Of a stretch of DNA of 6,123 bases, positions 1-5,060 are shown piece by piece. The notes below the pieces were generated by a model, which was given only the letters and a program-made list of their open reading frames with translations, had not been told where the DNA came from and did not search any database. Within the stretch, counting starts at the first letter, position 1; each line of letters starts with the position of its first letter. The stretch comes from Patescibacteria group bacterium (GTDB taxonomy: Bacteria > Patescibacteria > Microgenomatia > Levybacterales > UBA12049): the NCBI GenBank assembly GCA_023381035.1, contig JAMCTK010000026.1, positions 1-6,123 on the forward strand, given 5' to 3'. The position numbers and the translations under genes are program-made.

Positions 1-17
1 AGAAAAAGAAATCTAAT

Positions 18-680
18 ATGAAATACAAAATTATCCCAGCAATTTTAGAAAAAGATCAGGAAAAATTAGAAGAAAAATTAAAAAAAGTAATTCCTTTCTC
101 CAGATTTATTCAAGTAGACATTGCCGATCAGAATTTTTCTAAAGAAATTGTTCTACCTAGCCCTGAAATTTTTGAAAAATACTCCAAAGATACCAATCTC
201 GAGCTTCATATCATGACCGAAAATCCAATCGTTTTCTTTAACAACTTCAGACACGTTGGTTTTAAAAGGTTTATTGGTCAGGTCGAGCTTATGCCAAACC
301 GTGAAGAATTTTTAGAAGAGGTCACAAAACACGGCGGTAAAGCTTTTCTTGGTGTGGACATAGATACGGAGTTAGACGGTATTCTTAATAAAAAACTTTT
401 AAGACACGGATTAAAAGGAGTAACAATTCTGACTGTTAAAGCCGGCATGTCGGGTCAGGAATTTCAGGAAAATGCTGCGCCTAAAATCGAACAATTAAGA
501 AGTTTCTTTAAAGACCTAATCGAAATTGAGGTAGATGGCGGAATTAACACCCGCACCATTAGCTACGCTAGAGATAGGGGGGCAGATGATTTCTGCGTTA
601 ACAGTTATATTTTTAAATCTGAAGATCCATTTCTTTCCTACAAGATCCTTGAAAAAAAAGTAAATAATCCAGAAAATTAG
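18..680 (+). CDS. Ribulose-phosphate 3-epimerase-like TIM-barrel protein
   Basis: This 220-residue protein has the length and motif order of ribulose-phosphate 3-epimerase, the pentose phosphate enzyme that interconverts ribulose 5-phosphate and xylulose 5-phosphate. Visible landmarks are PAIL near residue 7, QVDIAD at 32-37, ELHIM at 62-66, the phosphate-loop-like VKAGMSGQEF at 140-149 and VDGGI at 172-176. Compared with the family, D34, H64 and D173 (two metal/catalytic Asp and one His ligand) are kept. The first metal His is Gln32, the early active-site Ser is Ala8, the Pro of the usual PGFGGQ loop is Ala142, and the late G-S-x-I-F motif reads NSYIF (195-199). It may therefore be a divergent epimerase or a relative with another sugar-phosphate substrate. 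The start is the first ATG; only 17 upstream bases are visible and no Shine-Dalgarno is seen. Four bases separate its stop from the next gene, so the two are probably co-transcribed. Confidence 0.8.
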   Translation: MKYKIIPAILEKDQEKLEEKLKKVIPFSRFIQVDIADQNFSKEIVLPSPEIFEKYSKDTNLELHIMTENPIVFFNNFRHVGFKRFIGQVELMPNREEFLEEVTKHGGKAFLGVDIDTELDGILNKKLLRHGLKGVTILTVKAGMSGQEFQENAAPKIEQLRSFFKDLIEIEVDGGINTRTISYARDRGADDFCVNSYIFKSEDPFLSYKILEKKVNNPEN

Positions 681-684
681 TTTT

Positions 685-1101
685 ATGAAGAGTCCAAGTT
701 ATTCCCGCATTTTTAACGCACAATTACCGAAAAAGTTATTAGAAAAACTTATTAAGATCAATTCAAAGTTTAAAACTTATTGGCTCGGAGCAAGTAAAAC
801 CCTCAAATTTATCTTTCTTTTTAACACTTTGGCTTTAACCATCATTCTTTCCTATGTTTCTTATCAATCATATAAAATTTATGAAGAAACAAGGGAAAAA
901 AGAGTAGAGAAGCTAAAAGAGTTATCCTATTGGCAAGATATCCTTAACAAACACCCAAATTACCCAGACGCTTATCTCAAACAGGCTGAAAATTATTACG
1001 TTTTAGGAGATAAAGCTAAAGCAGTTGAATTATTAAACAAAGCTTTATTGATTGATCCAAATTTTAAAGCGGCTTCTGATCTTTTAAATCAACTTAAATG
1101 A
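685..1101 (+). CDS. Single-pass membrane protein with a TPR repeat
   Basis: A 138-residue protein with three parts. The N-terminus is short and basic (residues 1-38, rich in Lys). A hydrophobic stretch at about 40-60 should form one membrane helix. A soluble part follows, where residues 94-127 make one clear 34-residue tetratricopeptide repeat, with the A-x-x-x-x-L-G-x-x-x-x-A pattern ending in DPN. TPR repeats bind other proteins, so an anchored protein-interaction or scaffold role is a reasonable inference, but no partner can be named. The topology is probably N-terminus inside, judging from the positive charges before the helix. It starts four bases after the epimerase-like gene and has no visible Shine-Dalgarno, which suggests translation following on from that gene. 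Its TGA stop lies one base from the end of the convergent bL25 gene. Use of TGA as stop is evidence for the standard bacterial code. Confidence 0.75.
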   Translation: MKSPSYSRIFNAQLPKKLLEKLIKINSKFKTYWLGASKTLKFIFLFNTLALTIILSYVSYQSYKIYEETREKRVEKLKELSYWQDILNKHPNYPDAYLKQAENYYVLGDKAKAVELLNKALLIDPNFKAASDLLNQLK

Positions 1102-1122
1102 TTTAAGCCTCTTGAGGTTTTT
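1092..1122 (+). terminator. Possible terminator hairpins between convergent genes
   Basis: Two small dyads sit at the meeting point of the TPR gene and the bL25 gene. The first is CTTAAA-TGA-TTTAAG at 1092-1106, which contains both stop codons. The second is AAGCCT-CTTG-AGGTTT at 1105-1120, followed by further T residues (TTTTT at 1118-1122), which is the shape of a weak intrinsic terminator for the plus-strand unit. It overlaps the last codons of the bL25 gene. The stems are short and AT-rich, so this is a candidate only. Confidence 0.3.
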
Positions 1123-1828
1123 CTTCAGGTTGTTCTTCTTTCTTTTCTTCAGCACCAATCTCTTCAGCTGGTTTTTCTTCACCTTCAACTGCTTCGCCCG
1201 CCTCAGCTGCAGCTTCAGCCGCTGCTTCTTCTGCTGCCGCTTCCTCAGCCGCTGCCAATTCTTCTGTCTCTTTTGTTACTAATTCGCCAATCTTAAAGAC
1301 AACTTCAGATGGCTCAGTTAGAATAGTTACGCCAGCCGGTACTTTAATTTGTTCCACTGCGATTTGATCGTCAATAGCCTTTAATCCTTCAACGTTTACC
1401 TCAATTTTCTCCGGTAAGTCTGTTGGAAGTGCTTCAACTTCAATTTCTGCCAATGGATGAAGCAGAATTCCCACCTTTTCCGTTACTGCTGCAGGTTCAC
1501 CAACTGGAATAACTGGAATATTGGCAGCAATTTTCTCTTTAAGATTTACTTTAAAAAAATCAGCGTGTACAGGCTCGTCTGTTTTTGGGTTAAATTGCAC
1601 ATTGTGGATAAGAACCGGAAGCGTTTTTCCGTCTAATTGAAGGTCAACCAGTCCTGTCTCGTGAGCTTTTTTAAAAACTTCGATAAATTCTTTCATCGGA
1701 AGCTGGGTTGCTTCTGATTTAAGCTCTTTTCCATACACATTTGTTGGAAGCAAGCCCTCTCTTCTTAATTTCTTAACTTTCTTCCCAACAATTGTCCTTT
1801 TTTCAACCTTTAATTTCTCTCTTTGCAT
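1103..1828 (-). CDS. rplY: Ribosomal protein bL25 (Ctc type) with acidic Ala/Glu tail
   Basis: The 241-residue product matches the Ctc-type bL25 family, which binds 5S rRNA in the large ribosomal subunit. Residues 1-95 form the L25 domain: KKLRREGLLPTNVYG (19-33) corresponds to the family's LRxxGxxPAVxYG signature, and VQFNPKTDEPVHADFF carries the usual Q-x-x-P...H-x-D-F pattern. Residues about 98-182 form the second beta-rich TL5/Ctc domain, with VPVGEP-like, LPEKIEVNV and IKVPAGV segments. Residues 183-241 are a low-complexity tail of Ala, Glu, Lys and Pro, probably disordered. The start MQREKLKVEKR fits the family, as the domain begins a few residues later. A promoter lies directly upstream with its predicted transcription start within a few bases of the ATG, and no Shine-Dalgarno is present. 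It lies 45 bp after the helix-turn-helix gene on the same strand but appears to have its own promoter. Confidence 0.93.
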   Translation of the reverse strand: MQREKLKVEKRTIVGKKVKKLRREGLLPTNVYGKELKSEATQLPMKEFIEVFKKAHETGLVDLQLDGKTLPVLIHNVQFNPKTDEPVHADFFKVNLKEKIAANIPVIPVGEPAAVTEKVGILLHPLAEIEVEALPTDLPEKIEVNVEGLKAIDDQIAVEQIKVPAGVTILTEPSEVVFKIGELVTKETEELAAAEEAAAEEAAAEAAAEAGEAVEGEEKPAEEIGAEEKKEEQPEEKPQEA

Positions 1829-1836
1829 AGTAATAT

Positions 1837-1865
1837 ATTTTACTAGATTAGCACTTAAAAAACAA
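1837..1865 (-). promoter_or_regulatory. Sigma-70-type promoter of the bL25 gene
   Basis: Read on the minus strand, TTGTTT (1865-1860) and TAAAAT (1842-1837) are separated by exactly 17 bases. The ATG is at 1828, leaving eight bases between the -10 box and the start codon. Transcription would begin at or within a base or two of the ATG, giving a leaderless or nearly leaderless mRNA. The -35 box matches the consensus at four of six positions. Confidence 0.55.
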
Positions 1866-1873
1866 GTTTACAA

Positions 1874-2554
1874 CTAATTAGCATTTATTTTTAATCCTTC
1901 GATCATCCCACATATTTTTCTTAAAAAGTCAGTACTTTTACGTACCTTTACTCTCAAAACGCCAAAATAATTTTCAGGATTTTCATAAATTTTCTCCCAT
2001 TTTACCTTCTGATAAAAAGGCTTTTGAAAATGATTTTCCGGTATCATTATTGTTCTAGACCAGTAATTTTGTATATCTTGAATTCGATAATTATGGCTTA
2101 TATTAACTGTAACTCTTACGCTTAAATCCTGAATTTTATAATTAAAGCAATCTCTGAGCCATTTAATAAAAAGCTTAATCATTTCTGGGTTAGAGCTTGC
2201 AAACCCTACTTGACTATCTTTTTTAAAGCCTTCCGCCCAGTAAAGAGAAACGCCTACTAAAAATAACTCCCTTTTTGAAAGCTTACCAATCGCCCTTATT
2301 CCAGCATTTTTCAAAGTTTTAATTTTTATATTTCTTTCTCTTTGTTGTTTAAGGCTGTATTCTAGTCTTTTTCCATAATTTGGGTCACGAGAGTGTTGCT
2401 CCAAGATTTTTATTTGTTTAGGGGTAAGTTTTACATCTCTACACCAAATACTAACCGTACTCGATGATACTTTAAGTGTTTTAGCAATGGATTTAATACT
2501 TTGACCCTCTTTTCTTAATTTTCTTGCCTCTAGTTTCTCTTTAGATTTTGCCAT
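1874..2554 (-). CDS. Helix-turn-helix protein with CPR-type YWAEG C-terminal domain
   Basis: The 226-residue product has an N-terminal helix-turn-helix of the resolvase/homeodomain-like kind at about residues 11-40 (RKLRKEGQSIKSIAKTLKVS, then SSTVSIW). A basic linker follows, then a C-terminal domain from about residue 92. That domain contains LFLVGVSLYWAEGFKK (97-112), SSNPEMIKLFIKWLRDCF (120-137), a YWSR segment (164-167) and VRKSTDFLRKI (204-214). I recall this arrangement as a recurrent, mostly uncharacterised family in CPR genomes. The Y-x-G/A-E-G plus S-N-x-P-x-x-I pattern resembles the LAGLIDADG-like fold seen in some homing endonucleases and in WhiA, but that is inference. It probably binds DNA; regulator and endonuclease-derived roles are both open. 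Its promoter ends nine bases before the ATG. The gene lies immediately upstream of, and divergent from, the intron-containing tRNA gene. Confidence 0.8.
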   Translation of the reverse strand: MAKSKEKLEARKLRKEGQSIKSIAKTLKVSSSTVSIWCRDVKLTPKQIKILEQHSRDPNYGKRLEYSLKQQRERNIKIKTLKNAGIRAIGKLSKRELFLVGVSLYWAEGFKKDSQVGFASSNPEMIKLFIKWLRDCFNYKIQDLSVRVTVNISHNYRIQDIQNYWSRTIMIPENHFQKPFYQKVKWEKIYENPENYFGVLRVKVRKSTDFLRKICGMIEGLKINAN

Positions 2555-2563
2555 TCAAGATAT

Positions 2564-2591
2564 ATTATACTAATGACACAGGTTCTTTCAA
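2564..2591 (-). promoter_or_regulatory. Promoter of the helix-turn-helix gene
   Basis: On the minus strand, TTGAAA (2591-2586) is followed after 16 bases by a perfect TATAAT (2569-2564). Only nine bases separate the -10 box from the ATG at 2554, so the transcript should have a leader of about zero to three bases. Its -35 box ends two bases from the -35 box of the divergent tRNA promoter, so the two polymerase sites nearly touch and may compete. Confidence 0.6.
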
Positions 2592-2593
2592 GA

Positions 2594-2622
2594 TTGACAA
2601 TAGTTCTTTTTCCGCCTATAAT
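2594..2622 (+). promoter_or_regulatory. Consensus promoter of the split initiator tRNA
   Basis: TTGACA at 2594-2599 and TATAAT at 2617-2622 are separated by exactly 17 bases, a perfect sigma-70 consensus. Transcription should start near 2629, leaving a 5' leader of roughly 16 bases before the tRNA at 2646, which RNase P would remove. This strong promoter argues that the tRNA gene downstream is expressed rather than a relic. Confidence 0.8.
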
Positions 2623-2676
2623 TATGGTGTTATTTGAAAAACAGACGCGGGGTAGTGTACAGCTGCACACGAGGCT

Positions 2677-2870
2677 CAAAAATTGGGCTCACTTGATGGT
2701 AACATTAAGATGATAATTCAGCTATATCGGTAAAATCCAACTCATCTGGACAATACCGAGGGAAGTCCGCCAGCTGGCGGATCCCGTAGAGACTATACGC
2801 TGAACCACGTTTAACAATTAAACGTAGATGATATAGTCCGGCACTCCAAGTAATTGGAGATTACAGTTAG
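2677..2870 (+). ncRNA. Group I self-splicing intron (IC3-like), 194 nt, no ORF
   Basis: A full group I core can be drawn. P1 pairs the exon end GAGGCT (2671-2676) with GGGCTC (2685-2690), with U-G at the splice site and one G-G mismatch. P2 is CTTGATG-GTAA-CATTAAG (2692-2709). P3 is TTCAGC (2717-2722) with GCTGAA (2799-2804). P4 is TCGGTA (2727-2732) with TACCGA (2754-2759). P5 is TCCA/TGGA inside P4. P6 is GGGA (2760-2763) with TCCC (2782-2785), capped by P6a CCGCC-AGCT-GGCGG-type pairing. P7 is GACTAT (2791-2796) with ATAGTC (2833-2838). P8 is ACGTTTAA-CAA-TTAAACGT (2807-2825). P9 is CTCCAA-GTAA-TTGGAG (2844-2859). The intron follows U33 and ends with the terminal G at 2870. Size and core resemble the small tRNA introns of Azoarcus and cyanobacteria. 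P10 is weak (about two pairs). It should excise by two transesterifications started by a guanosine cofactor. Confidence 0.93.
2766..2781. repeat. GC-rich perfect palindrome forming intron P6a
   Basis: TCCGCCAGCTGGCGGA is a perfect 16-bp palindrome in otherwise AT-rich sequence, and in RNA it makes the six-pair P6a stem with an AGCU loop. Its CCGCC...GGCGG core recurs as the shorter palindrome at 6012-6021. From memory, palindromes of this type are dispersed in CPR genomes, so this peripheral intron stem may derive from such an element. Confidence 0.6.
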
Positions 2871-2965
2871 CATAATCTTGTAGATCAGGTGCGACTCCTG
2901 GCCCCGCAACAAGCATTTCTGTTGTAAATTCCCGTTTTAATCATTGTTTAGATTCCCTCAAGATA

Positions 2966-2974
2966 TGATACAAT
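2966..2974 (+). promoter_or_regulatory. Extended -10 promoter of the 555-residue gene
   Basis: TG-A-TACAAT is an extended -10 element with TACAAT at 2969-2974. No good -35 box lies at the usual distance; TTTAGA, 16 bases before it, is the closest. The ATG at 2981 follows the -10 hexamer by only six bases, so transcription should begin at or next to the start codon and the mRNA would be leaderless. Confidence 0.5.
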
Positions 2975-2980
2975 AAACTA

Positions 2981-4648
2981 ATGGAGAGTTTTCCAGAGTT
3001 TGAATTACCTTCAAATATTCTGCACACTAGAGAAGCTTACGACGAAGCCAAACAATTTGCTTTATCTGAAAAACAAGCCCATTCACTTATAAATCTAGTT
3101 ATCGATAATCCTTGGTTAAAAGACGAGGAAAAGGATGAATTCCGAGATTGGAGTAATTATTTTTTCTCTAACAATAAAGAGGAAGGAGAATACGTGATGG
3201 GTAAAGGGAAGTATATCTTAAGGCCAGGAAAAGATGGAATTGTTGACCTTCTGCGTATGCATCCCAATTCAATCAATCCTCAAAATGGGGAAAGTCCTCA
3301 TTTTTCAAGTAAAAGAGAAGCCATTAGAGAAAGTATAGACGAACGAGTAAATGAAGAGCCATTTTTTAAACGTGCTCGAACTGACAGATTTGCAACTCCT
3401 CGCCATCATTCCATAGACGCTGACGGCGCTATAGATAGAGTTATGAAAAATACAAATTTCACCATTATGGGCAAAGAGATTTTCGATAATCCAGAAAAAG
3501 CACCATTAGAATTTCAATACGCCGCGGGCCTCGCTGGTGAAGAAACTTTACTCGCCATTAAAGATCGTTTAGAAAAGGGAGATAAACTTGCCTTTATGCA
3601 GGTTAAAAAGCTCACCCCAGAAACGCATAAAGCACTTCAAACAGTCATTGAAGCAGCAAACGGCTCTGTTTCTGAGGCTATCGCCTACATTCTTAGTGGA
3701 AACAGAGAGCCTCTTTCTTATCTTTCGGCTGAAAGACAAGTTGAGGTTGGAAAAACTGCAGAAATTGCTCGCGAAGGAGCAAGAATGCTTATCCATTTTA
3801 AAATCCTTACTAACAATCCAGGTGACGAGGAAATAGAAAAATTTGAAGAAAAAATAAATAGCATCATAGATGCAAATATTGATGTACCATATGCTTATTG
3901 GAGATATACAGTTGATGGGTTTAAGGAAGACGTTCAGGTAGCAGCCGCTTCCTTAGGGTTTGGCGCAGCCGTTGCAGCTGGGCTTTCAGCCATCGGTTTC
4001 GGATCAGAAGCAAAAACAGCTCAACAAATAATCAAAGAAGGTATAAAAGAGGGAGTGCCAGCTCTCGTGGCCGATGCAACAATGAATTTTGCCACAGGAT
4101 TTGCCGAAAGCCAAAAAGGCAAGAAGAAATCAGAAAGGATAAAGGAAACAGCCGGAATTTTGGCTGATAAATACAAACTTGCTGTAGGCGTCGGAATTCT
4201 TTCCTCAGTTGGTCTCGGCATTTTATCAAAAGAAGTTGAAATGCAAAGTGGAAGCCAGCTTCTTGCCTCAATCCCCCTTGCGCTCACCGCAGTTATACCA
4301 ACAAAAGTAACACAAATGGTTACTGAAAGGTTAAAAAGAGCAAAATCAAGAAATAGTCAGGAAAAAGATACTCATCCTATCCATGATTCGCTTATGGTTG
4401 GAAGTAAAGCTAGTGCCGCAGCAACTTTAGGAATAGGAGCGCTTAATCTTATAGATAACGCATTGGCTGTAACCGGCGCAACCGAATTAGTTGAGCCAGT
4501 GGTTATTGTTGCAAGGGCTGTTAAGATCTTGCAAAACAGTAAGAAAAAATATATCGAAGAAATTTCCCTAAATCCTCAAAAAACCTATACAAGGGCAATG
4601 AAAAACCCAAAAATACCTGAAGTTCAAATGGTAGAAGTTGGGAAGTAA
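2981..4648 (+). CDS. Unrecognised 555-residue protein with hydrophobic Ala/Gly-rich C-terminal half
   Basis: I do not recognise this protein. Residues 1 to about 315 are soluble, charged and probably mostly helical. They include a basic patch with FFKRARTDRFATPRHHS (roughly 125-141) and several Glu/Lys-rich helices. The C-terminal half carries four hydrophobic, Ala/Gly-rich segments: about 318-342 (AAASLGFGAAVAAGLSAIGF), 400-415 (LAVGVGILSSVGLGIL), 427-441 (LLASIPLALTAVIPT) and about 477-515. These are separated by Lys-rich loops. Glycine-rich helices of this sort may insert in the membrane or pack as helical hairpins. There is no signal peptide, enzyme motif, cysteine cluster or nucleotide-binding loop. 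The start is supported by an extended -10 box six bases upstream and the lack of an earlier in-frame ATG. Reading frame and codon use are consistent throughout, so it is a real gene. Membrane-associated protein is the most that can be said. Confidence 0.8.
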   Translation: MESFPEFELPSNILHTREAYDEAKQFALSEKQAHSLINLVIDNPWLKDEEKDEFRDWSNYFFSNNKEEGEYVMGKGKYILRPGKDGIVDLLRMHPNSINPQNGESPHFSSKREAIRESIDERVNEEPFFKRARTDRFATPRHHSIDADGAIDRVMKNTNFTIMGKEIFDNPEKAPLEFQYAAGLAGEETLLAIKDRLEKGDKLAFMQVKKLTPETHKALQTVIEAANGSVSEAIAYILSGNREPLSYLSAERQVEVGKTAEIAREGARMLIHFKILTNNPGDEEIEKFEEKINSIIDANIDVPYAYWRYTVDGFKEDVQVAAASLGFGAAVAAGLSAIGFGSEAKTAQQIIKEGIKEGVPALVADATMNFATGFAESQKGKKKSERIKETAGILADKYKLAVGVGILSSVGLGILSKEVEMQSGSQLLASIPLALTAVIPTKVTQMVTERLKRAKSRNSQEKDTHPIHDSLMVGSKASAAATLGIGALNLIDNALAVTGATELVEPVVIVARAVKILQNSKKKYIEEISLNPQKTYTRAMKNPKIPEVQMVEVGK

Positions 4649-4681
4649 TAAAGCGTGCTCAATTCACTGTTTATTTAAGGC

Positions 4682-5014
4682 TTAAAAGAACAAATTCCAC
4701 CATTTTTTGAAGTTTGGAATCTCAGTTTTTACAATTTCTTCGCTGGTTTTTTTAGGTTCTGCACCTATTACAACCCGCTCTCCTGCTTTAACCATTCCAA
4801 GTTTTTCTCTTGCTTCCTCTTCAACAAAGCTATTTCCTTTAACATAATTAAGCTTTTGCTGCAAAAATTCGTTTTCGCGCTTACTTTCCTCAAGCTGTTT
4901 GTCAAGGTTTGAGGTAATTTTTGCATTCCCCGAAAGTTCAATAATAGAGGATGCAATGTTTTTTATGGCAATTAGTAGAAAAAGAATTATTATAAGAGGG
5001 ATTAGCTTTTTCAT
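4682..5014 (-). CDS. FtsB/DivIC-like septum formation initiator
   Basis: The 110-residue product has the FtsB/DivIC layout. A short cytoplasmic start MKK is followed by one membrane helix at about 4-20, a coiled coil at about 33-58 (NLDKQLEESKRENEFLQQKL), and the family signature FVEEEAREKLGMVKAGERVV at 63-82, close to the usual E-x-x-A-R-E-K-L-G-x-x-x-x-G-E. A 25-residue tail ends in WWNLFF. Such proteins form part of the trimeric FtsQ-FtsL-FtsB (DivIB-FtsL-DivIC) complex, which activates septal peptidoglycan synthesis. The ATG at 5014 is chosen because it puts MKK directly before the membrane helix. An in-frame ATG at 5098 would add 28 residues, overlap the recombinase gene and spoil the N-terminus. 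Residues 21-32 (ASSIIELSGNAK) are encoded by one arm of a 36-bp inverted repeat whose other arm lies in the divergent recombinase gene. FtsB and DivIC cannot be told apart here. Confidence 0.85.
   Translation of the reverse strand: MKKLIPLIIILFLLIAIKNIASSIIELSGNAKITSNLDKQLEESKRENEFLQQKLNYVKGNSFVEEEAREKLGMVKAGERVVIGAEPKKTSEEIVKTEIPNFKKWWNLFF
4919..4954 (-). repeat. Inverted repeat arm 1, inside the FtsB/DivIC-like gene
   Basis: Read on the minus strand, this 36-base segment begins GCATCC and matches 5130-5165 on the plus strand at 33 of 36 positions. The last 25 bases, starting TATTGAACTTTCGGGG, are identical. It is exactly twelve codons (residues 21-32, ASSIIELSGNAK). The core holds an imperfect dyad, TTGCATT and AGTTCAA around CCCCGAA, which resembles the half-site and spacer layout of tyrosine recombinase sites. 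Confidence 0.9.
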
Positions 5015-5017
5015 ATA

Positions 5018-5047
5018 TTGACAAAGCAAGTTTATATTGATATTATA
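5018..5047. promoter_or_regulatory. Divergent promoter region for recombinase and division gene
   Basis: On the plus strand TTGACA (5018-5023) and TATTAT (5041-5046) are 17 bases apart, giving a leader of about seven bases before the recombinase ATG at 5061. On the minus strand TATAAT (5047-5042) covers nearly the same bases and could serve the division gene with a leader of about 20 bases, though its -35 box is poor. The two -10 boxes overlap, so the two directions cannot be occupied at once. The region is centred between the inverted repeat arms. Confidence 0.55.
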
Positions 5048-5060
5048 GGCTTCTAGTATT

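Larger units (their letters stand above)
2646..2909 (+). tRNA. Initiator-type tRNA-Met(CAU) interrupted by a group I intron
   Basis: Exons are 2646-2676 and 2871-2909, together 70 nt. The acceptor stem is CGCGGGG / CCCCGCA: six G-C or C-G pairs and a C1xA72 mismatch, the mark of bacterial initiator tRNA that permits formylation. The remaining order is U8, a D-stem GTGT/GCAC, and an anticodon stem CGAGG/TCTTG with two G-U pairs. The anticodon loop is CTCATAA with anticodon CAU at 2871-2873. A 4-nt variable loop, T-stem TCAGG/CCTGG, T-loop TGCGACT and A73 complete it. CCA is not encoded, since CAA follows A73. Oddities are a D-loop of only six bases (ACAGCT) without G18G19, G instead of U at 55, Y11:R24 rather than the initiator A11:U24, and no run of three G-C pairs in the anticodon stem. 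It could be a divergent working initiator, a second special copy, or a decaying gene. Elongator Met and Ile-CAU tRNAs are less likely because of C1xA72. Confidence 0.85.

Noticed and set aside
1099..1101. UGA read as an amino acid (recoded genetic code)
   Set aside because: Here TGA ends the TPR protein one base before the convergent gene's end, and no other good gene contains an in-frame TGA.
1190..1265. Tandem repeat or CRISPR-like array in the GCTGC/CTTC-rich stretch
   Set aside because: It is the coding sequence of the Ala/Glu tail of bL25, with no regular repeat-spacer pattern.
2677..2870. Riboswitch or other leader RNA as the explanation for the structured region
   Set aside because: The complete P1-P9 group I core, the tRNA exons on both sides and the U/terminal-G splice boundaries explain the structure fully.
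2907..2924. CAACA...TGTTG hairpin as tRNA terminator
   Set aside because: The stem is five AT-rich pairs, overlaps the acceptor end, and is not followed by a T-run; GTTTT comes only about ten bases later.
3569..4287. Several open frames inside the 555-residue gene, on both strands
   Set aside because: They lie wholly within a long, consistent coding frame, have no start signals or recognisable motifs, and look like shadows of it.
4649..4681. Terminator at the dyad TTAAGGCTTAA between convergent genes
   Set aside because: The centre leaves a one-base loop and there is no T-run, so it is unlikely to form a useful hairpin.
4768..4956. Second minus-strand frame inside the FtsB/DivIC-like gene
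   Set aside because: It overlaps the family signature and coiled coil of a clear gene in another frame and has no features of its own.
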